Source of the DNA: Streptomyces sp. Act143
GTDB taxonomy: Bacteria > Actinomycetota > Actinomycetes > Streptomycetales > Streptomycetaceae
Direction: 5' to 3'
DNA: 64,000 nt
Assembly (NCBI RefSeq): GCF_003143935.1
Contig: NZ_QFRX01000001.1
Coordinates: 1,064,071 to 1,128,070, forward strand
Shown: piece by piece, positions 25,890 through 37,048 of the stretch
How the letters are laid out: every line of letters begins with the position of its first letter
Position numbering within the stretch: position 1 is the first letter of the stretch
Program-made: the position numbers and the translations under genes
Notes under the pieces: generated by a model
What the model was told of the DNA's origin: nothing
Database searches by the model: none
What the model saw: only the letters and a program-made list of their open reading frames with translations

Positions 25890-26423
25890 ATGCGTACAAG
25901 TCAGCTTCTCCTCCGCTCCGGCCCGACCGCGGCTGCCGCGGCTGCCGTGGCCGCGCTGGCCGCCGTCCCGGCGGTCGCGGCTTCCGGAATCTCGGTGAGC
26001 ACCACCGGCTCCACGGTCTCGGTGACGACCAGTGCCTGCACCCAGGTCAACGGCGGCTGGGGCACCGCCTCGCTCCTCAACAGCAGCCAGGCGAACTTCG
26101 CCCAGGGCCGTCAGGTGACGCTGTCGGGGACGGCTTCCCTGCAGTCGGCCGCCTGGTCCGGCGTGAGCCCCGGCACCTACACGGTCGTCGTCATGTGCTC
26201 CAACAACAACACCGCCGGCACCCAGTCGGTCATCGTCTCGACGGCCTCCACACCCACCATCTCCGCGACCGCCTCCCCGTCGCGCGGTGTCATGGGCGGA
26301 CTGGGCGGCGGCATCAAGGACTACGGCCCGCTCACCCTGGGCGCGGGCGCCGCGCTCGTCGGGATCGGCGGCATCGCGGCGGCCTGGTTCCTGCGCCGCC
26401 GCGCCAAGCCCTACCGGCTCTGA
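25890..26423 (+). CDS. Secreted, C-terminally anchored surface protein
   Basis: A 177-residue protein with a signal peptide (about residues 1-31), a Ser/Thr/Gly-rich extracellular region with two cysteines (ACTQVNGG and VMCSNNN), a GGLGGGIKDYGPL segment, and a C-terminal membrane helix (ALVGIGGIAAAWFL) followed by RRRAKP. That layout resembles wall- or membrane-anchored actinobacterial surface proteins without an LPxTG. Start ATG 25890 with GGAGG 7 nt upstream. Its last 13 nt overlap the end of the convergent PadR gene. Function unknown. Confidence 0.75.
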   Translation: MRTSQLLLRSGPTAAAAAAVAALAAVPAVAASGISVSTTGSTVSVTTSACTQVNGGWGTASLLNSSQANFAQGRQVTLSGTASLQSAAWSGVSPGTYTVVVMCSNNNTAGTQSVIVSTASTPTISATASPSRGVMGGLGGGIKDYGPLTLGAGAALVGIGGIAAAWFLRRRAKPYRL

Positions 26424-26977
26424 GCGGACCGCTCGGGCAGTTCGGCGAACTCCTCCAGCGCGTGGGTGAGCCACCGCGTCCAGAAGGTCTCCAGATCGAT
26501 CCCCGCCCGCAGGATCAGGTGCTGCAACCGGTCCTGCGGGCTGTCCTTGCCCGGTGGGAAGTCGCGCGTCTCGATCTCCTCGTACTCCGACAGCTGCCGC
26601 CGGTGCAGTTCCAGGTGGCGGCGCAGATCGGCCTCGATGCCCCGGACGCCCTCGGTGCCGACCACGGCCGCCGCCCGCAGCCGCAGGAACAGGGTCTCGC
26701 GGTACGGCTTGGGGTCCTGGGAGGCGGCCGTCCAGCGGGCCAGTTCCGCGCGGCCCGCGGGCAGGACCTCGTACGACTTCTTCTGCCCGCGGGCCGGCTG
26801 CTCGGACGGCAGTGCCCGGATGTGCCCCTCGGCCTCCAGTTTTCCCAGCTCGCGATAGATCTGCTGGTGCGTGGCCGACCAGAAGTAGCCGATCGACTTG
26901 TCGAAACGCCGGGTCAGGTCCAGGCCCGAGGACGGCTTTTCCAGCAGGGCGGTCAGGATCGCGTGCGGGAGTGACAT
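26411..26977 (-). CDS. PadR-family transcriptional regulator
   Basis: A 188-residue PadR. The winged helix opens with LPHAILTALLEKPSSGLDLTRRFDKSI and includes QQIYRELGKLEAEGHI, the recognition helix and wing. The C-terminal long helices form the dimer (HLELHRRQLSEYEEIE). PadR proteins repress efflux or stress genes in response to small molecules. It lies just upstream of 2,4-dienoyl-CoA reductase, whose stop is only 30 nt away on the same strand; the reductase is transcribed towards it. Start ATG 26977 with AGGA upstream. Confidence 0.92.
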   Translation of the reverse strand: MSLPHAILTALLEKPSSGLDLTRRFDKSIGYFWSATHQQIYRELGKLEAEGHIRALPSEQPARGQKKSYEVLPAGRAELARWTAASQDPKPYRETLFLRLRAAAVVGTEGVRGIEADLRRHLELHRRQLSEYEEIETRDFPPGKDSPQDRLQHLILRAGIDLETFWTRWLTHALEEFAELPERSAQSR

Positions 26978-27006
26978 GGAGTCATCCTAGGGAGGCCCGG
27001 CGGCCC

Positions 27007-29076
<2,070 letters not shown>

Positions 29077-29122
29077 TTATGCAACTAGTTGCACAACCAG
29101 GCCCGGGGTGATGTGCCGCAGG

Positions 29123-29491
29123 TCACCTGCTCTCCAGCAGTACGTGCAGTTCCCGCTCCTGGTCCCCGGAGGCCGAGGAGAGGTCGCGCACCGCGAACAG
29201 CGAGTCGAGGGTGGAGCGCAGCCGCTCGATGGCCCAGTAGCCGCCCTGCGCGTCCGCCTCGACGGAGGACGACAGCCGGGGCGGGGGCGCGCACTCGTGG
29301 GCGTCGGTGACCTCGAAGGTGCCGAGCCACACCATCGGGCGGGTCTCATGGAGCTGCTGGGGCACGTCCTCCGCGGACCGGTCGGACTCGAAGCACTGGC
29401 AGAGCACGTCGAAGACGATCCGGGCGTCCTCCTTGCTGCATCCGCTGATCTCCAAGGAGACGGGTTCCTCGTGCATGCGCACACGGTCCAT
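29123..29491 (-). CDS. Uncharacterised 122-residue protein
   Basis: An acidic, soluble protein with mixed charge: VSLEISGCSKEDARIVFDVL, then CQCFESD, then a long AIERLRSTLDSLFAVRDLSS helix, ending in QERELHVLLESR. No domain is recognised. There are three cysteines (two adjacent as CQC). Start ATG 29491 with GAGGAG 8 nt upstream, a good site that supports a real gene. It lies 100 nt upstream of fadH on the same strand but after a promoter-sized gap, so co-transcription is possible, not shown. No function should be assigned. Confidence 0.6.
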   Translation of the reverse strand: MDRVRMHEEPVSLEISGCSKEDARIVFDVLCQCFESDRSAEDVPQQLHETRPMVWLGTFEVTDAHECAPPPRLSSSVEADAQGGYWAIERLRSTLDSLFAVRDLSSASGDQERELHVLLESR

Positions 29492-29597
29492 CGTGATCGC
29501 TCCTCTCATGGTGATGGCGCGGTCGCACGAGTTCCCCCGTGCACCGCGCCACACCTTTCAGATAAGCACCACTGCCGCGCCGGGACCAGCGGCGGCC

Positions 29598-30470
29598 TCA
29601 GCCCTTGGTGAAGCGGTACGTCTTGCTGTCGGTCAGCACGCAGAACCCGGGCGACACGACGATCACCCGGAGGGTGCCGGTGCGCCGGTCGTAGTCGATG
29701 CCCTCGGCCTCGAAGGTGCCCGAGCAGGAACTGCGCAGCGGGAGCTGCCGGAGCGCCGTGACATGGCCGGTGACGTCCGTCGCGCCCGGCTCGGCGGACA
29801 GGTCGATCTGGAGCAGTGGCTTGGTGATGCCGAAGAGGGTGCCCGCCGGGTCGTCGGAGGAGCACAGCAGCCGCGTCGCGGTGACGAAGTCGCAGCCCTG
29901 CACGTCCCGCACGGCGTGGTCCAGGGTGACGGTGGACGCCTGCGGGAGGTTCGCCGAGGGAGAGGTGCTCGCGTTCACGCCGGGGGTCGGGAAGACCAGG
30001 AACCTGGTCATGGTGCCCCACTCCCCCGACAGCATCCACTGGCCGGCGGGGGTGATGGCGACCCAGGAGTTGTTGAGCGCCTCCCCGCCGCTCAGCGTGT
30101 GGACGTACTCCGCCCACGCGCCGCCCGGCGCCTGCACCCGGTACATCTTCGCGGTGCCCGAGTCCGCCTGGTACGGCTCGACGTAGTAGCCGTCGTAGGA
30201 GGCATCGGGGTCGCCGACGTGGTTCCAGCCGCGAGTGGACACGCTCAGCGGGATGGTGCCGATGCCCGTGTAGCGGTTGGCGCTGTTCGCCGGGACCTCG
30301 ACCGAGGTCAGGCCCTGGCTCTCGGTGAGCGGGTCGGCGCGGTCGGAGCCGACCTCGGTCCAGGTGTCGGCGGCCGTCGCGGGCGTGGCGCTCGACAGGA
30401 CGGCGGCGGTGGCGAGGGCGACGAGGCCGGTCAGGGCGGCGTGCCAGCGGTGCCGGGTGCGCAGGGGCAT
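29598..30470 (-). CDS. Secreted protein of unknown function
   Basis: A 290-residue protein. The signal peptide (WHAALTGLVALATAAVLSSA ... AATA) is cleaved near residue 33. The mature part begins DTWTEVGSDRADPLTES and contains many Gly/Thr/Ser/Trp residues with four cysteines in the second half (VQGCDFV, LLCSSDD, RSSCSG, PGFCVL), probably two disulphides. The repeated VSTRGW, GEWGTMTRFL and VTLDHAVRDV elements suggest a beta-propeller-like fold. Start ATG 30470 with GAGGAG upstream. It is divergent from the PAS-PP2C gene across 256 nt, which contain an inverted repeat at 30529-30545. Confidence 0.75.
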   Translation of the reverse strand: MPLRTRHRWHAALTGLVALATAAVLSSATPATAADTWTEVGSDRADPLTESQGLTSVEVPANSANRYTGIGTIPLSVSTRGWNHVGDPDASYDGYYVEPYQADSGTAKMYRVQAPGGAWAEYVHTLSGGEALNNSWVAITPAGQWMLSGEWGTMTRFLVFPTPGVNASTSPSANLPQASTVTLDHAVRDVQGCDFVTATRLLCSSDDPAGTLFGITKPLLQIDLSAEPGATDVTGHVTALRQLPLRSSCSGTFEAEGIDYDRRTGTLRVIVVSPGFCVLTDSKTYRFTKG

Positions 30471-30528
30471 GACGGGCGGCTCCTCGGAGGGGGTGGGTGT
30501 GCTCGGCGGACAGTGTGGCCGCCCGAGA

Positions 30529-30545
30529 TGGTCATGTACAGACCA
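30529..30545. promoter_or_regulatory. Inverted repeat TGGTC-N7-GACCA
   Basis: Perfect 5-bp arms TGGTC (30529-30533) and GACCA (30541-30545) around seven bases, in the divergent region between the secreted protein (start 30470) and the PAS-PP2C phosphatase (start 30727). It is 59 nt upstream of the secreted gene's start codon, at a position suited to a repressor site. Confidence 0.45.
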
Positions 30546-30726
30546 AACGGCAGTCCGGCCGGGCAACGGGAACCGAACTTCTGACCTCGCCGAACGTCCG
30601 CCGCTGTGTTGAGGGATGGTGGAGGAGGACGCGGATGACGCCCCAGAGACGGTTGAACGCGGTAGAACAGGGGAGTCGGCACGGGGGACGACGTGCCGTG
30701 TGGACGGTCGAAGGACGGTGCGTGCG

Positions 30727-32808
30727 ATGAGTGCAGCCCGGTCTCCCGTCGCCGAGGGCGACGAACCGGTGCGCGGGGCGGTAGGGCCCAGCGGGCTGCT
30801 CGATGTGCTGGCAGTGGCCTCCGTGGTGCTGGACGCCCAGGGCCGCATCGTGCTGTGGAGCCCCCAGGCGGAGGAGCTGTTCGGCTACTCGGCACCTGAG
30901 GCGCTCGGCCAGTACGCCGCCCGGATCATGGTCCACGAGCAGTACCTCGATCTCGTGGTGAGACTGTTCGCCGACGTGATGGCCACCGGGCAGAGCTGGG
31001 CCGGCGCCTTCCCGATCCGGCGCAAGGACGGCACCACGCGCCTGGTGGAGTTCCGCAACATGCGGCTCCTCGACGACCACGGCGACGTGTTCGCCCTGGG
31101 ACTGGCGGCCGACCGGTCGACCGTGCGCAGCCTGGAGCGGGACGTGGCGCTGTCGACCCGGGTGGTGGCGCACTCCCCCATCGGCCTCGCCGTCCTGGAC
31201 ACCGATCTGCGGTACGTCTCCGTCAACCCGGCACTCGAACGGCTCAACGGCGTCCCGGCGGAGGACCACATCGGCCGCACGGTCCACGAGATCCTGCCCC
31301 ACATGGACGCCGACGCCCTGGAGGCGGCGGCGCGCGACGTCCTGAAGACCGGCCGCCCGCTCATCGACCGCGAGACCGTCGGCCGTACCCCCGCCGATCC
31401 GGACGAGGAGCACGCCTGGTCCGTCTCGCTGTACCGGCTGGAGGATGCCTTCGGCACCGTCCTGGGCGTGGCCGCCTCGGTCGTGGACGTCACCGAGCAG
31501 CACCGGGCGGCCGTCGAGGCCGAGGCCGCGCGGCGGCGGCTCGCCGTCATCGCGGACGCCTCCGCGCGGATCGGCACCACCCTGGAGCTGGACCGTACGG
31601 CCCGGGAGCTGGCCGACGTCGCCGTGCCGGAGCTGGCCGACATAGCCGCCGTGGATCTGCTGGAGGCGGTGGTGGACGGCAGGCGCAGCAGTCTCGGGCC
31701 CAGCGAACCGGCCGTGATCCGCGCCCTCGCCGTCAAGGCGGAGGACGAGACCTCGATGGCGCTCGGCGCGGCCGACCCGCCCGGACAGGTGGCCCGGTAC
31801 GGGCCCGACCGCCTCGTCACCGAGTGCGTGCGCACGGGGCAGCCGGTCATGGTGACCGAGGTCGCGGCGGCCGACCTGCCGCGTATCGCCCGTTCCCCGG
31901 AGGCGGCCGGGCTGCTGGCCCGCGCGGGGGTGCACTCGTATCTGGCGGTGCCGTTGATCGCGCGCGGCGAGGTGCTCGGTGCCCTCGATCTCAAGCGCAC
32001 CCGCAATCCGTGCCCGTTCAGCGAGGACGACGTGCTGCTCGCCCGGGAACTGGCGGCGCGGGCGGCCGTGCAGATCGACAACGCCCGCTGGTACCAGAAC
32101 GCCCGCGACACCGCCCTCACCCTCCAGCGCAGTCTGCTGCCCAGCCATCCGCCGGTCACGGGCGGCCTGGAGGTCGCCTCCCGCTACCAGCCGGCCGGGG
32201 CCACGGCCGAGGTCGGCGGTGACTGGTTCGACGTCATCCCCCTCGACGGCTGCAAGACCGCGCTCGTCGTCGGCGACGTGATGGGCAGCGGCATCAACGC
32301 CGCGGCCACCATGGGCCGGCTGCGCACCGCGACCAACACCCTGGCCTCCCTCGACCTGGAACCGGCCCGGCTCCTGGAGCACCTGGACCGGATCACCCAG
32401 GACCTCGACCACTCCATCGCCACCTGCGTCTACGCCATCCACGACCCGCATCTGCGGCAGTGCCGGATCGCCAACGCCGGGCATCTGCCGCCGGTGCGGC
32501 TGCGCGCCGGACGCAAGCCGGAACTCCTCGAACTGCCCACCGGGGCACCGCTGGGCGTGGGCGGGGTGGCCTTCTCCACCACGACCGTCGACCTCGAGCC
32601 GGGCGACCGGCTGGTCCTCTACACGGACGGGCTGGTCGAGACCCGCCAGCACCCCCTCGACGAACGCCTCGACGCCCTCCTGGAACTCCTCGACGGCCCC
32701 GACCGGCCCCTGGAGGAGGTCTGCGACCTGCTCGTCCGCACCCTGCACCAGCCGGACAACTCCGACGACGTGGCGCTGCTCATAGCCCGCGCACAGACGC
32801 CGAGTTGA
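30727..32808 (+). CDS. PAS-PAS-GAF-PP2C (SpoIIE-type) phosphatase
   Basis: A 693-residue signalling protein. Two PAS domains come first (about residues 15-125 with VVLDAQGRIVLWSPQAEELF, and about 140-260 with LAVLDTDLRYVSVNPALERL), then a GAF domain (about 275-450, ending PFSEDDVLLARELAARAAVQ), then the PPM-type catalytic domain. The latter has GDWFDVI and VGDVMGSG metal-binding aspartates, NAGHLPP, and SDDVALL near the end. It dephosphorylates anti-anti-sigma factors in sigma-B-like partner-switching circuits. No sigma or anti-sigma gene is in the window. Start chosen at ATG 30727 (GAAGGA upstream); an in-frame start at 30616 would add 37 unstructured residues. Confidence 0.9.
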   Translation: MSAARSPVAEGDEPVRGAVGPSGLLDVLAVASVVLDAQGRIVLWSPQAEELFGYSAPEALGQYAARIMVHEQYLDLVVRLFADVMATGQSWAGAFPIRRKDGTTRLVEFRNMRLLDDHGDVFALGLAADRSTVRSLERDVALSTRVVAHSPIGLAVLDTDLRYVSVNPALERLNGVPAEDHIGRTVHEILPHMDADALEAAARDVLKTGRPLIDRETVGRTPADPDEEHAWSVSLYRLEDAFGTVLGVAASVVDVTEQHRAAVEAEAARRRLAVIADASARIGTTLELDRTARELADVAVPELADIAAVDLLEAVVDGRRSSLGPSEPAVIRALAVKAEDETSMALGAADPPGQVARYGPDRLVTECVRTGQPVMVTEVAAADLPRIARSPEAAGLLARAGVHSYLAVPLIARGEVLGALDLKRTRNPCPFSEDDVLLARELAARAAVQIDNARWYQNARDTALTLQRSLLPSHPPVTGGLEVASRYQPAGATAEVGGDWFDVIPLDGCKTALVVGDVMGSGINAAATMGRLRTATNTLASLDLEPARLLEHLDRITQDLDHSIATCVYAIHDPHLRQCRIANAGHLPPVRLRAGRKPELLELPTGAPLGVGGVAFSTTTVDLEPGDRLVLYTDGLVETRQHPLDERLDALLELLDGPDRPLEEVCDLLVRTLHQPDNSDDVALLIARAQTPS

Positions 32809-32924
32809 CCTTCATGGGCTCGCGCGTGGATGCACAGGAAGGCATTACCCGCTCCTTATCGGCCGCCCACGACAATCACAGCAAGGCAGGGCACAGGGCC
32901 TGAGGACGTCGGCGGGAGCGAGCC

Positions 32925-33635
32925 ATGACGGACGATCCGCATCAGGAAGTGACACCGCCCGAGGTGCTCGTCGGACCCGGCGGAGCAGAGGAACGCACTC
33001 CGCTGCGGGGCCGCCGGCGGCGCCGGTCCGTCCGCGCGCGGGCGGTGACCGCGGCGGCCGCGACGGCCGTCCTCACCCTCGGCGGCGCGGCCCTCGCCTA
33101 CGCCGCGACCTCGTCGGGCCCGGACGGCGGGGCGACTCCCGCCGCCCCGGGGTCGGCGTCACCGGCGCCGGGCGAGCGCGGACCGGGGCACCGGCACGGC
33201 TGGTGGTTCGGCGGGGGCGAGGGGGCGCACGGGGAGGCGACGGTCAAGGACCGCGACACCGGCACGTGGGTCGTACGGGTGTGGCAGCGCGGCACCGTGG
33301 CGAAGGCGGACGGCGACCAGGTGACCGTCAGGAGCGAAGACGGCGCCCGGTGGACGTGGACCGTGCCGTCCGACGCCACGGTGCTGCGGGACGGCGGCCG
33401 GGGTACGGGGGCATCCGCCCTGAAGCAGGGCGAGACGGTCCTGCTGTCCGGCACCCGCGACGGGGACGACACCAGGACCGCCGACCGCGTCCTCGCGGGC
33501 ACCTGGGAGAAGCCGGACCCGGACACGTGGCGGGACAGGATGCCGGGGCCGGAAAACCGGCGTGACGGGTTCCCGGGGCATGGCCGCGGCGGCATGCCGA
33601 CACCGTCACCCTCGGAGAACGGCACCACGACCTGA
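32925..33635 (+). CDS. Membrane-anchored protein with DUF5666-like domain
   Basis: A 236-residue protein. Residues 1-34 are cytosolic (Arg-rich RGRRRRRSVR), followed by a single transmembrane helix (AVTAAAATAVLTLGGAALAY) and an extracellular part rich in Ala/Pro/Gly/His. Residues 115-190 carry a compact beta domain (VWQRGTVAKADGDQVTVRSEDG, then TWTVPSDATVLRDG and KQGETVLLSG), resembling the DUF5666 beta-barrel. The C-terminus is low-complexity. Start ATG 32925 with GGGAGCGAG upstream. Its stop is followed at once by the tandem repeat array. Function unknown. Confidence 0.72.
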   Translation: MTDDPHQEVTPPEVLVGPGGAEERTPLRGRRRRRSVRARAVTAAAATAVLTLGGAALAYAATSSGPDGGATPAAPGSASPAPGERGPGHRHGWWFGGGEGAHGEATVKDRDTGTWVVRVWQRGTVAKADGDQVTVRSEDGARWTWTVPSDATVLRDGGRGTGASALKQGETVLLSGTRDGDDTRTADRVLAGTWEKPDPDTWRDRMPGPENRRDGFPGHGRGGMPTPSPSENGTTT

Positions 33636-33825
33636 CGCCACCCTCACGGCCAAGCTCCACACACCGACGCCACCCTCACGGCCAAGCTCCACACACCGAC
33701 GCCACCCTCACCGCCGAGCTCCACATCCCGGCGCCACCCTCCCCGGCGCCACTCGCACGGCCAAGCTCCGCATCCCGGCGCCACCCTCCCCGGTGCCACT
33801 CGCACGGCCAAGCTCCACACCCGAA
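33636..33825. repeat. Intergenic tandem repeat array, 32-bp and 46-47-bp units
   Basis: Three 32-bp units begin at 33636, 33668 and 33700. The first two are identical (CGCCACCCTCACGGCCAAGC...); the third varies in a few bases. Two longer related units of 47 and 46 bp follow at 33732 and 33779, adding CCCGGCGCCACTCG to the same core. The array begins one base after the stop of the upstream gene and ends 21 nt before the stop of the convergent prmC-like gene. There are no unique spacers, so it is not CRISPR. Confidence 0.9.
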
Positions 33826-33846
33826 CACCACTCGCCCAGGCGGCCG

Positions 33847-34659
33847 CTACGCCCTGACGCCGATCACGACGTTGGCGTACAGCTCCTCGGAGGTGAGCAG
33901 CCGGGCCGTCAGGCCGCCGTGGGTGAAGGCGTCGACGGCCGCCGTGGACTGCCGCTCGCTCGTCTCGACGAGCACGCAGCCGCCGGGGGCGAGCCAGCGC
34001 GGCGCCTCGGCGGCCACCCGGCGCAGTACGTCGAGGCCGTCGGTGCCGCCGTCCAGGGCGACCAGGGGTTCGTGGTCGCGGGCCTCCGCGGGCAGCAGCC
34101 CGACCTCTTCGGAGGGGACGTACGGCACATTGGCGGCGAGGATGTCGACGCGCCCGCGGAGTCGCTCGGGCAGCGCCGTGAAGAGGTCGCCCGCGTGCAC
34201 CTGCCCGGCGAAGGCGGCGACGTTGTGGCGGGCACAGCGCACCGCGGCCGGGTCGATGTCGGCGGCGTGCAGTTCGGCTCCGTCGAGAGCGGCGGCCAGG
34301 GCCGCGCCGACGGCCCCCGAGCCGCAGCACAGGTCCACGACCACGGAGGCGTCCGGGGCGTGGGCGAGGGCCTGCTCGACCAGGAACTCGGTGCGGCGCC
34401 GGGGGACGAAGACGCCGGGTGCGACGGTGATGCGCAGACCGCGGAACTCGGCCCAGCCGACGACCAGTTCCAGCGGTACGCCGGTCGCGCGACGGGTCAC
34501 CATGGACGACACCTCGTCCGGGGTGCGCGCCGCGGCGAGGATCAACTCCGCCTCGTCCTCGGCGAAGACGCAGCCGGCCGCACGCAGCGCGGCCACCACG
34601 GAGTCACGGGAACCGGGCAGAGAAGAACCAGGAAGAGAAGGGGGGAACGAGGGAGGCAT
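33847..34659 (-). CDS. PrmC/HemK-like protein N5-glutamine methyltransferase paralogue
   Basis: A 270-residue class I SAM methyltransferase of the putative protein N(5)-glutamine methyltransferase family. An N-terminal helical domain leads to motif I, VVVDLCCGSGAVGAALAAAL, and AADIDPAAVRCARHN. The catalytic NPPY of PrmC reads NVPY here (LAANVPYVPSEEVG), so its substrate may not be the release-factor GGQ glutamine. Start ATG 34659, preceded weakly by AAAGG. An imperfect hairpin (34669-34692) lies over that leader. It converges with the repeat array and DUF5666-like gene. Confidence 0.85.
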   Translation of the reverse strand: MPPSFPPSLPGSSLPGSRDSVVAALRAAGCVFAEDEAELILAAARTPDEVSSMVTRRATGVPLELVVGWAEFRGLRITVAPGVFVPRRRTEFLVEQALAHAPDASVVVDLCCGSGAVGAALAAALDGAELHAADIDPAAVRCARHNVAAFAGQVHAGDLFTALPERLRGRVDILAANVPYVPSEEVGLLPAEARDHEPLVALDGGTDGLDVLRRVAAEAPRWLAPGGCVLVETSERQSTAAVDAFTHGGLTARLLTSEELYANVVIGVRA

Positions 34660-34831
34660 GGAAGCCGAGGGCCTTTCGGTAGCCGAAGGGCGCTCTCGCG
34701 GTCACCTACTGCCGGTGATCCGCGCCGACTCGGGGAGAGAGCACCCGACCTGACACAGCGGTAATGGGTCTCACCTCCTCGGTCCACCGGCCGGGGACCA
34801 TCCGCGACCGGACGGCCACCCTACCCGAAGA

Positions 34832-35869
34832 TCACACCGCGACCGCCTCCTCGATCTCCTCCTCTTCCTCCGCCTCCACGACGGCGCTGACCTGCGGGGC
34901 CGCTTCCTCGGGCGCCCTGTGCCGCTCGTGGACCGCGGCGAGGGCCGTGACGGCGAGGCCGAGCATCAGCCAGACCACCAGCGTCCAGACGGTGCGGGCG
35001 ATACCGTCGCCGCCGAAGTACAGCAGGCTGCGGGCACCCTCGACGAACCCGGCACCGTTCCAGAAAGCGTGCAGGGTGCCGAAGAAGCCGTTCTGGAGCT
35101 CGGGGCGGTACAGGCCGCCGGAGCTGGTGAAGTTGAGCATCACGAAGAGGACCATCATCGCGAGGGTGGTCCAGCGCTTGAGGAAGGTGTGCAGGCCGAC
35201 GCCGATGAGCAGGATGCCCGCGGAGTAGAGCCAGGCCATGCCCCACAGGCCGGCGAGGTCGTGGTGGGCGAGGTGGAAGACCGGACCGGCGAGCAGCGCG
35301 CCGATGCCGCTGACCACCGCGGAGACGCCGACCGCCAGCAGGGCCCGCGCGCGCAGGGACAGTCCCGCACCCGCGGCGCCGATCGCCGCGACCGAGGCGT
35401 ACGAGCCGATGCTCAGCGCGATCAGCAGGAAGAACAGGCCCTGTCCGGTGGGGTCGTCGTCGACGGGGGCGGCCACGTCGGTCACCGTGAGCGGGACGCC
35501 CTGCCGGGCGGCGACGGGGGTGAAGACCTTCTCCACGGCCAGCGCGTCCATGTCGGAGGCGGCACTGGCGACCACGAGCTCGGGCGTCCTGGCGCTCGGC
35601 ACGTAGGCGCCGGTTATCTCACGGGACTCGAGCAGGTGGACGGCCTCGGCACGGGTGGCCACCGTGCGTACGTCGAGGGCCTCCCCCGCCGCGTCCTTGA
35701 CCGTCTGGGCGAACACCTTCGCCTCCGGTGCCGAGCCGACGACGGCGACCGGCAGGTGGTGCGGTTCCGGGGTCACGAACGCCCCCATGTACGCGAGCCC
35801 CATGCCGACGCACATCAGCAGGGGGGTGATCAGGTGGGTGAGCACATGGCGCAACGCAGGCGACCTCAT
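34832..35869 (-). CDS. ABC-2/YhgE-like membrane protein, MarR-controlled
   Basis: A 345-residue membrane protein. The first helix is LITPLLMCVGMGLAYMGAF, then an extracellular domain of about 110 residues (residues 30-150, with LPVAVVGSAPEAKVFAQTVK), then five further helices and a Glu-rich cytosolic tail ending EEEEEIEEAVAV. This one-helix, large-loop, several-helix plan is that of YhgE/Pip and ABC-2 permease-like exporters. It has no ATPase partner nearby. Start ATG 35869 with GGAGG 9 nt upstream. The divergent MarR gene and shared palindromic operator indicate that MarR represses it, as drug-export genes often are. Confidence 0.8.
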   Translation of the reverse strand: MRSPALRHVLTHLITPLLMCVGMGLAYMGAFVTPEPHHLPVAVVGSAPEAKVFAQTVKDAAGEALDVRTVATRAEAVHLLESREITGAYVPSARTPELVVASAASDMDALAVEKVFTPVAARQGVPLTVTDVAAPVDDDPTGQGLFFLLIALSIGSYASVAAIGAAGAGLSLRARALLAVGVSAVVSGIGALLAGPVFHLAHHDLAGLWGMAWLYSAGILLIGVGLHTFLKRWTTLAMMVLFVMLNFTSSGGLYRPELQNGFFGTLHAFWNGAGFVEGARSLLYFGGDGIARTVWTLVVWLMLGLAVTALAAVHERHRAPEEAAPQVSAVVEAEEEEEIEEAVAV

Positions 35870-35903
35870 CGCTCGCGACCTCCGACGACAGATGGTTGGC
35901 TTA

Positions 35904-35936
35904 TACAACTCTCACTTCAAGTTGTACTATACAACT
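35904..35936. promoter_or_regulatory. MarR operator: perfect 17-bp palindrome with an extra half-site
   Basis: AGTTGTA-CTA-TACAACT (35920-35936) is a perfect palindrome. A third TACAACT half-site sits at 35904-35910 and forms a second inverted repeat with the first arm. The site lies 34 nt upstream of the marR start and 34-67 nt upstream of the divergent membrane-protein start, so one bound dimer could silence both promoters. Confidence 0.85.
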
Positions 35937-35969
35937 AGGACTGGGAAGAGGGTCCGGAGGAGGGTTTCC

Positions 35970-36401
35970 ATGGACGCCACCGAGGCCGTCGAGAGCATCC
36001 AGCGCGAGATGACGGCCTTCGCCCGCCGTGCCCGGGCCTCGGCGGGGCGCATGCACCCCGAGCTGTCGCTCGTCTCCTACACCCTGCTCGGGCACCTGGA
36101 GGAGCGCGACGGCTGCCGCGCGACCGATCTGGCCGCGCACTACGCCCTGGACAAGTCCACGGTCAGCCGCCAGGTGGCCGCCCTGGAGCGGGCCGCGCTC
36201 GTCGAGCGGCGGGTCGATCCGGACGACCACCGCGTACAGGTGCTGCACCTGACGGACGCCGGGCGGGAGATCCTCGCCCAGGTCACGGAGAGCCGCCGGG
36301 CCGCCTTCGAGGAGCGGCTGGCGGACTGGCCGGCGGAGGATCTCGCACGGTTCGCCGACTATCTCGTGCGCTACAACGCGTGGTCGAGACCGACGCCCTG
36401 A
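35970..36401 (+). CDS. MarR-family transcriptional regulator
   Basis: A 143-residue MarR. The winged helix includes CRATDLAAHYALDKSTVSRQ (HTH) and AALVERRVDPDDHRVQVLHLTDAG (wing). The N- and C-terminal helices form the dimer interface. Start ATG 35970 with GGAGGAGGG upstream. It shares a divergent operator region with the membrane protein gene, with a 17-bp palindrome containing TTGTA half-sites typical of MarR binding. Autorepression and repression of the exporter-like gene are inferred. The ligand is unknown. Confidence 0.95.
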   Translation: MDATEAVESIQREMTAFARRARASAGRMHPELSLVSYTLLGHLEERDGCRATDLAAHYALDKSTVSRQVAALERAALVERRVDPDDHRVQVLHLTDAGREILAQVTESRRAAFEERLADWPAEDLARFADYLVRYNAWSRPTP

Positions 36402-36442
36402 CCAGGGACGGGGCACCCGGGACGACAGCGTACGGTTGAACC

Positions 36443-37040
<598 letters not shown>

Positions 37041-37048
<8 letters not shown>

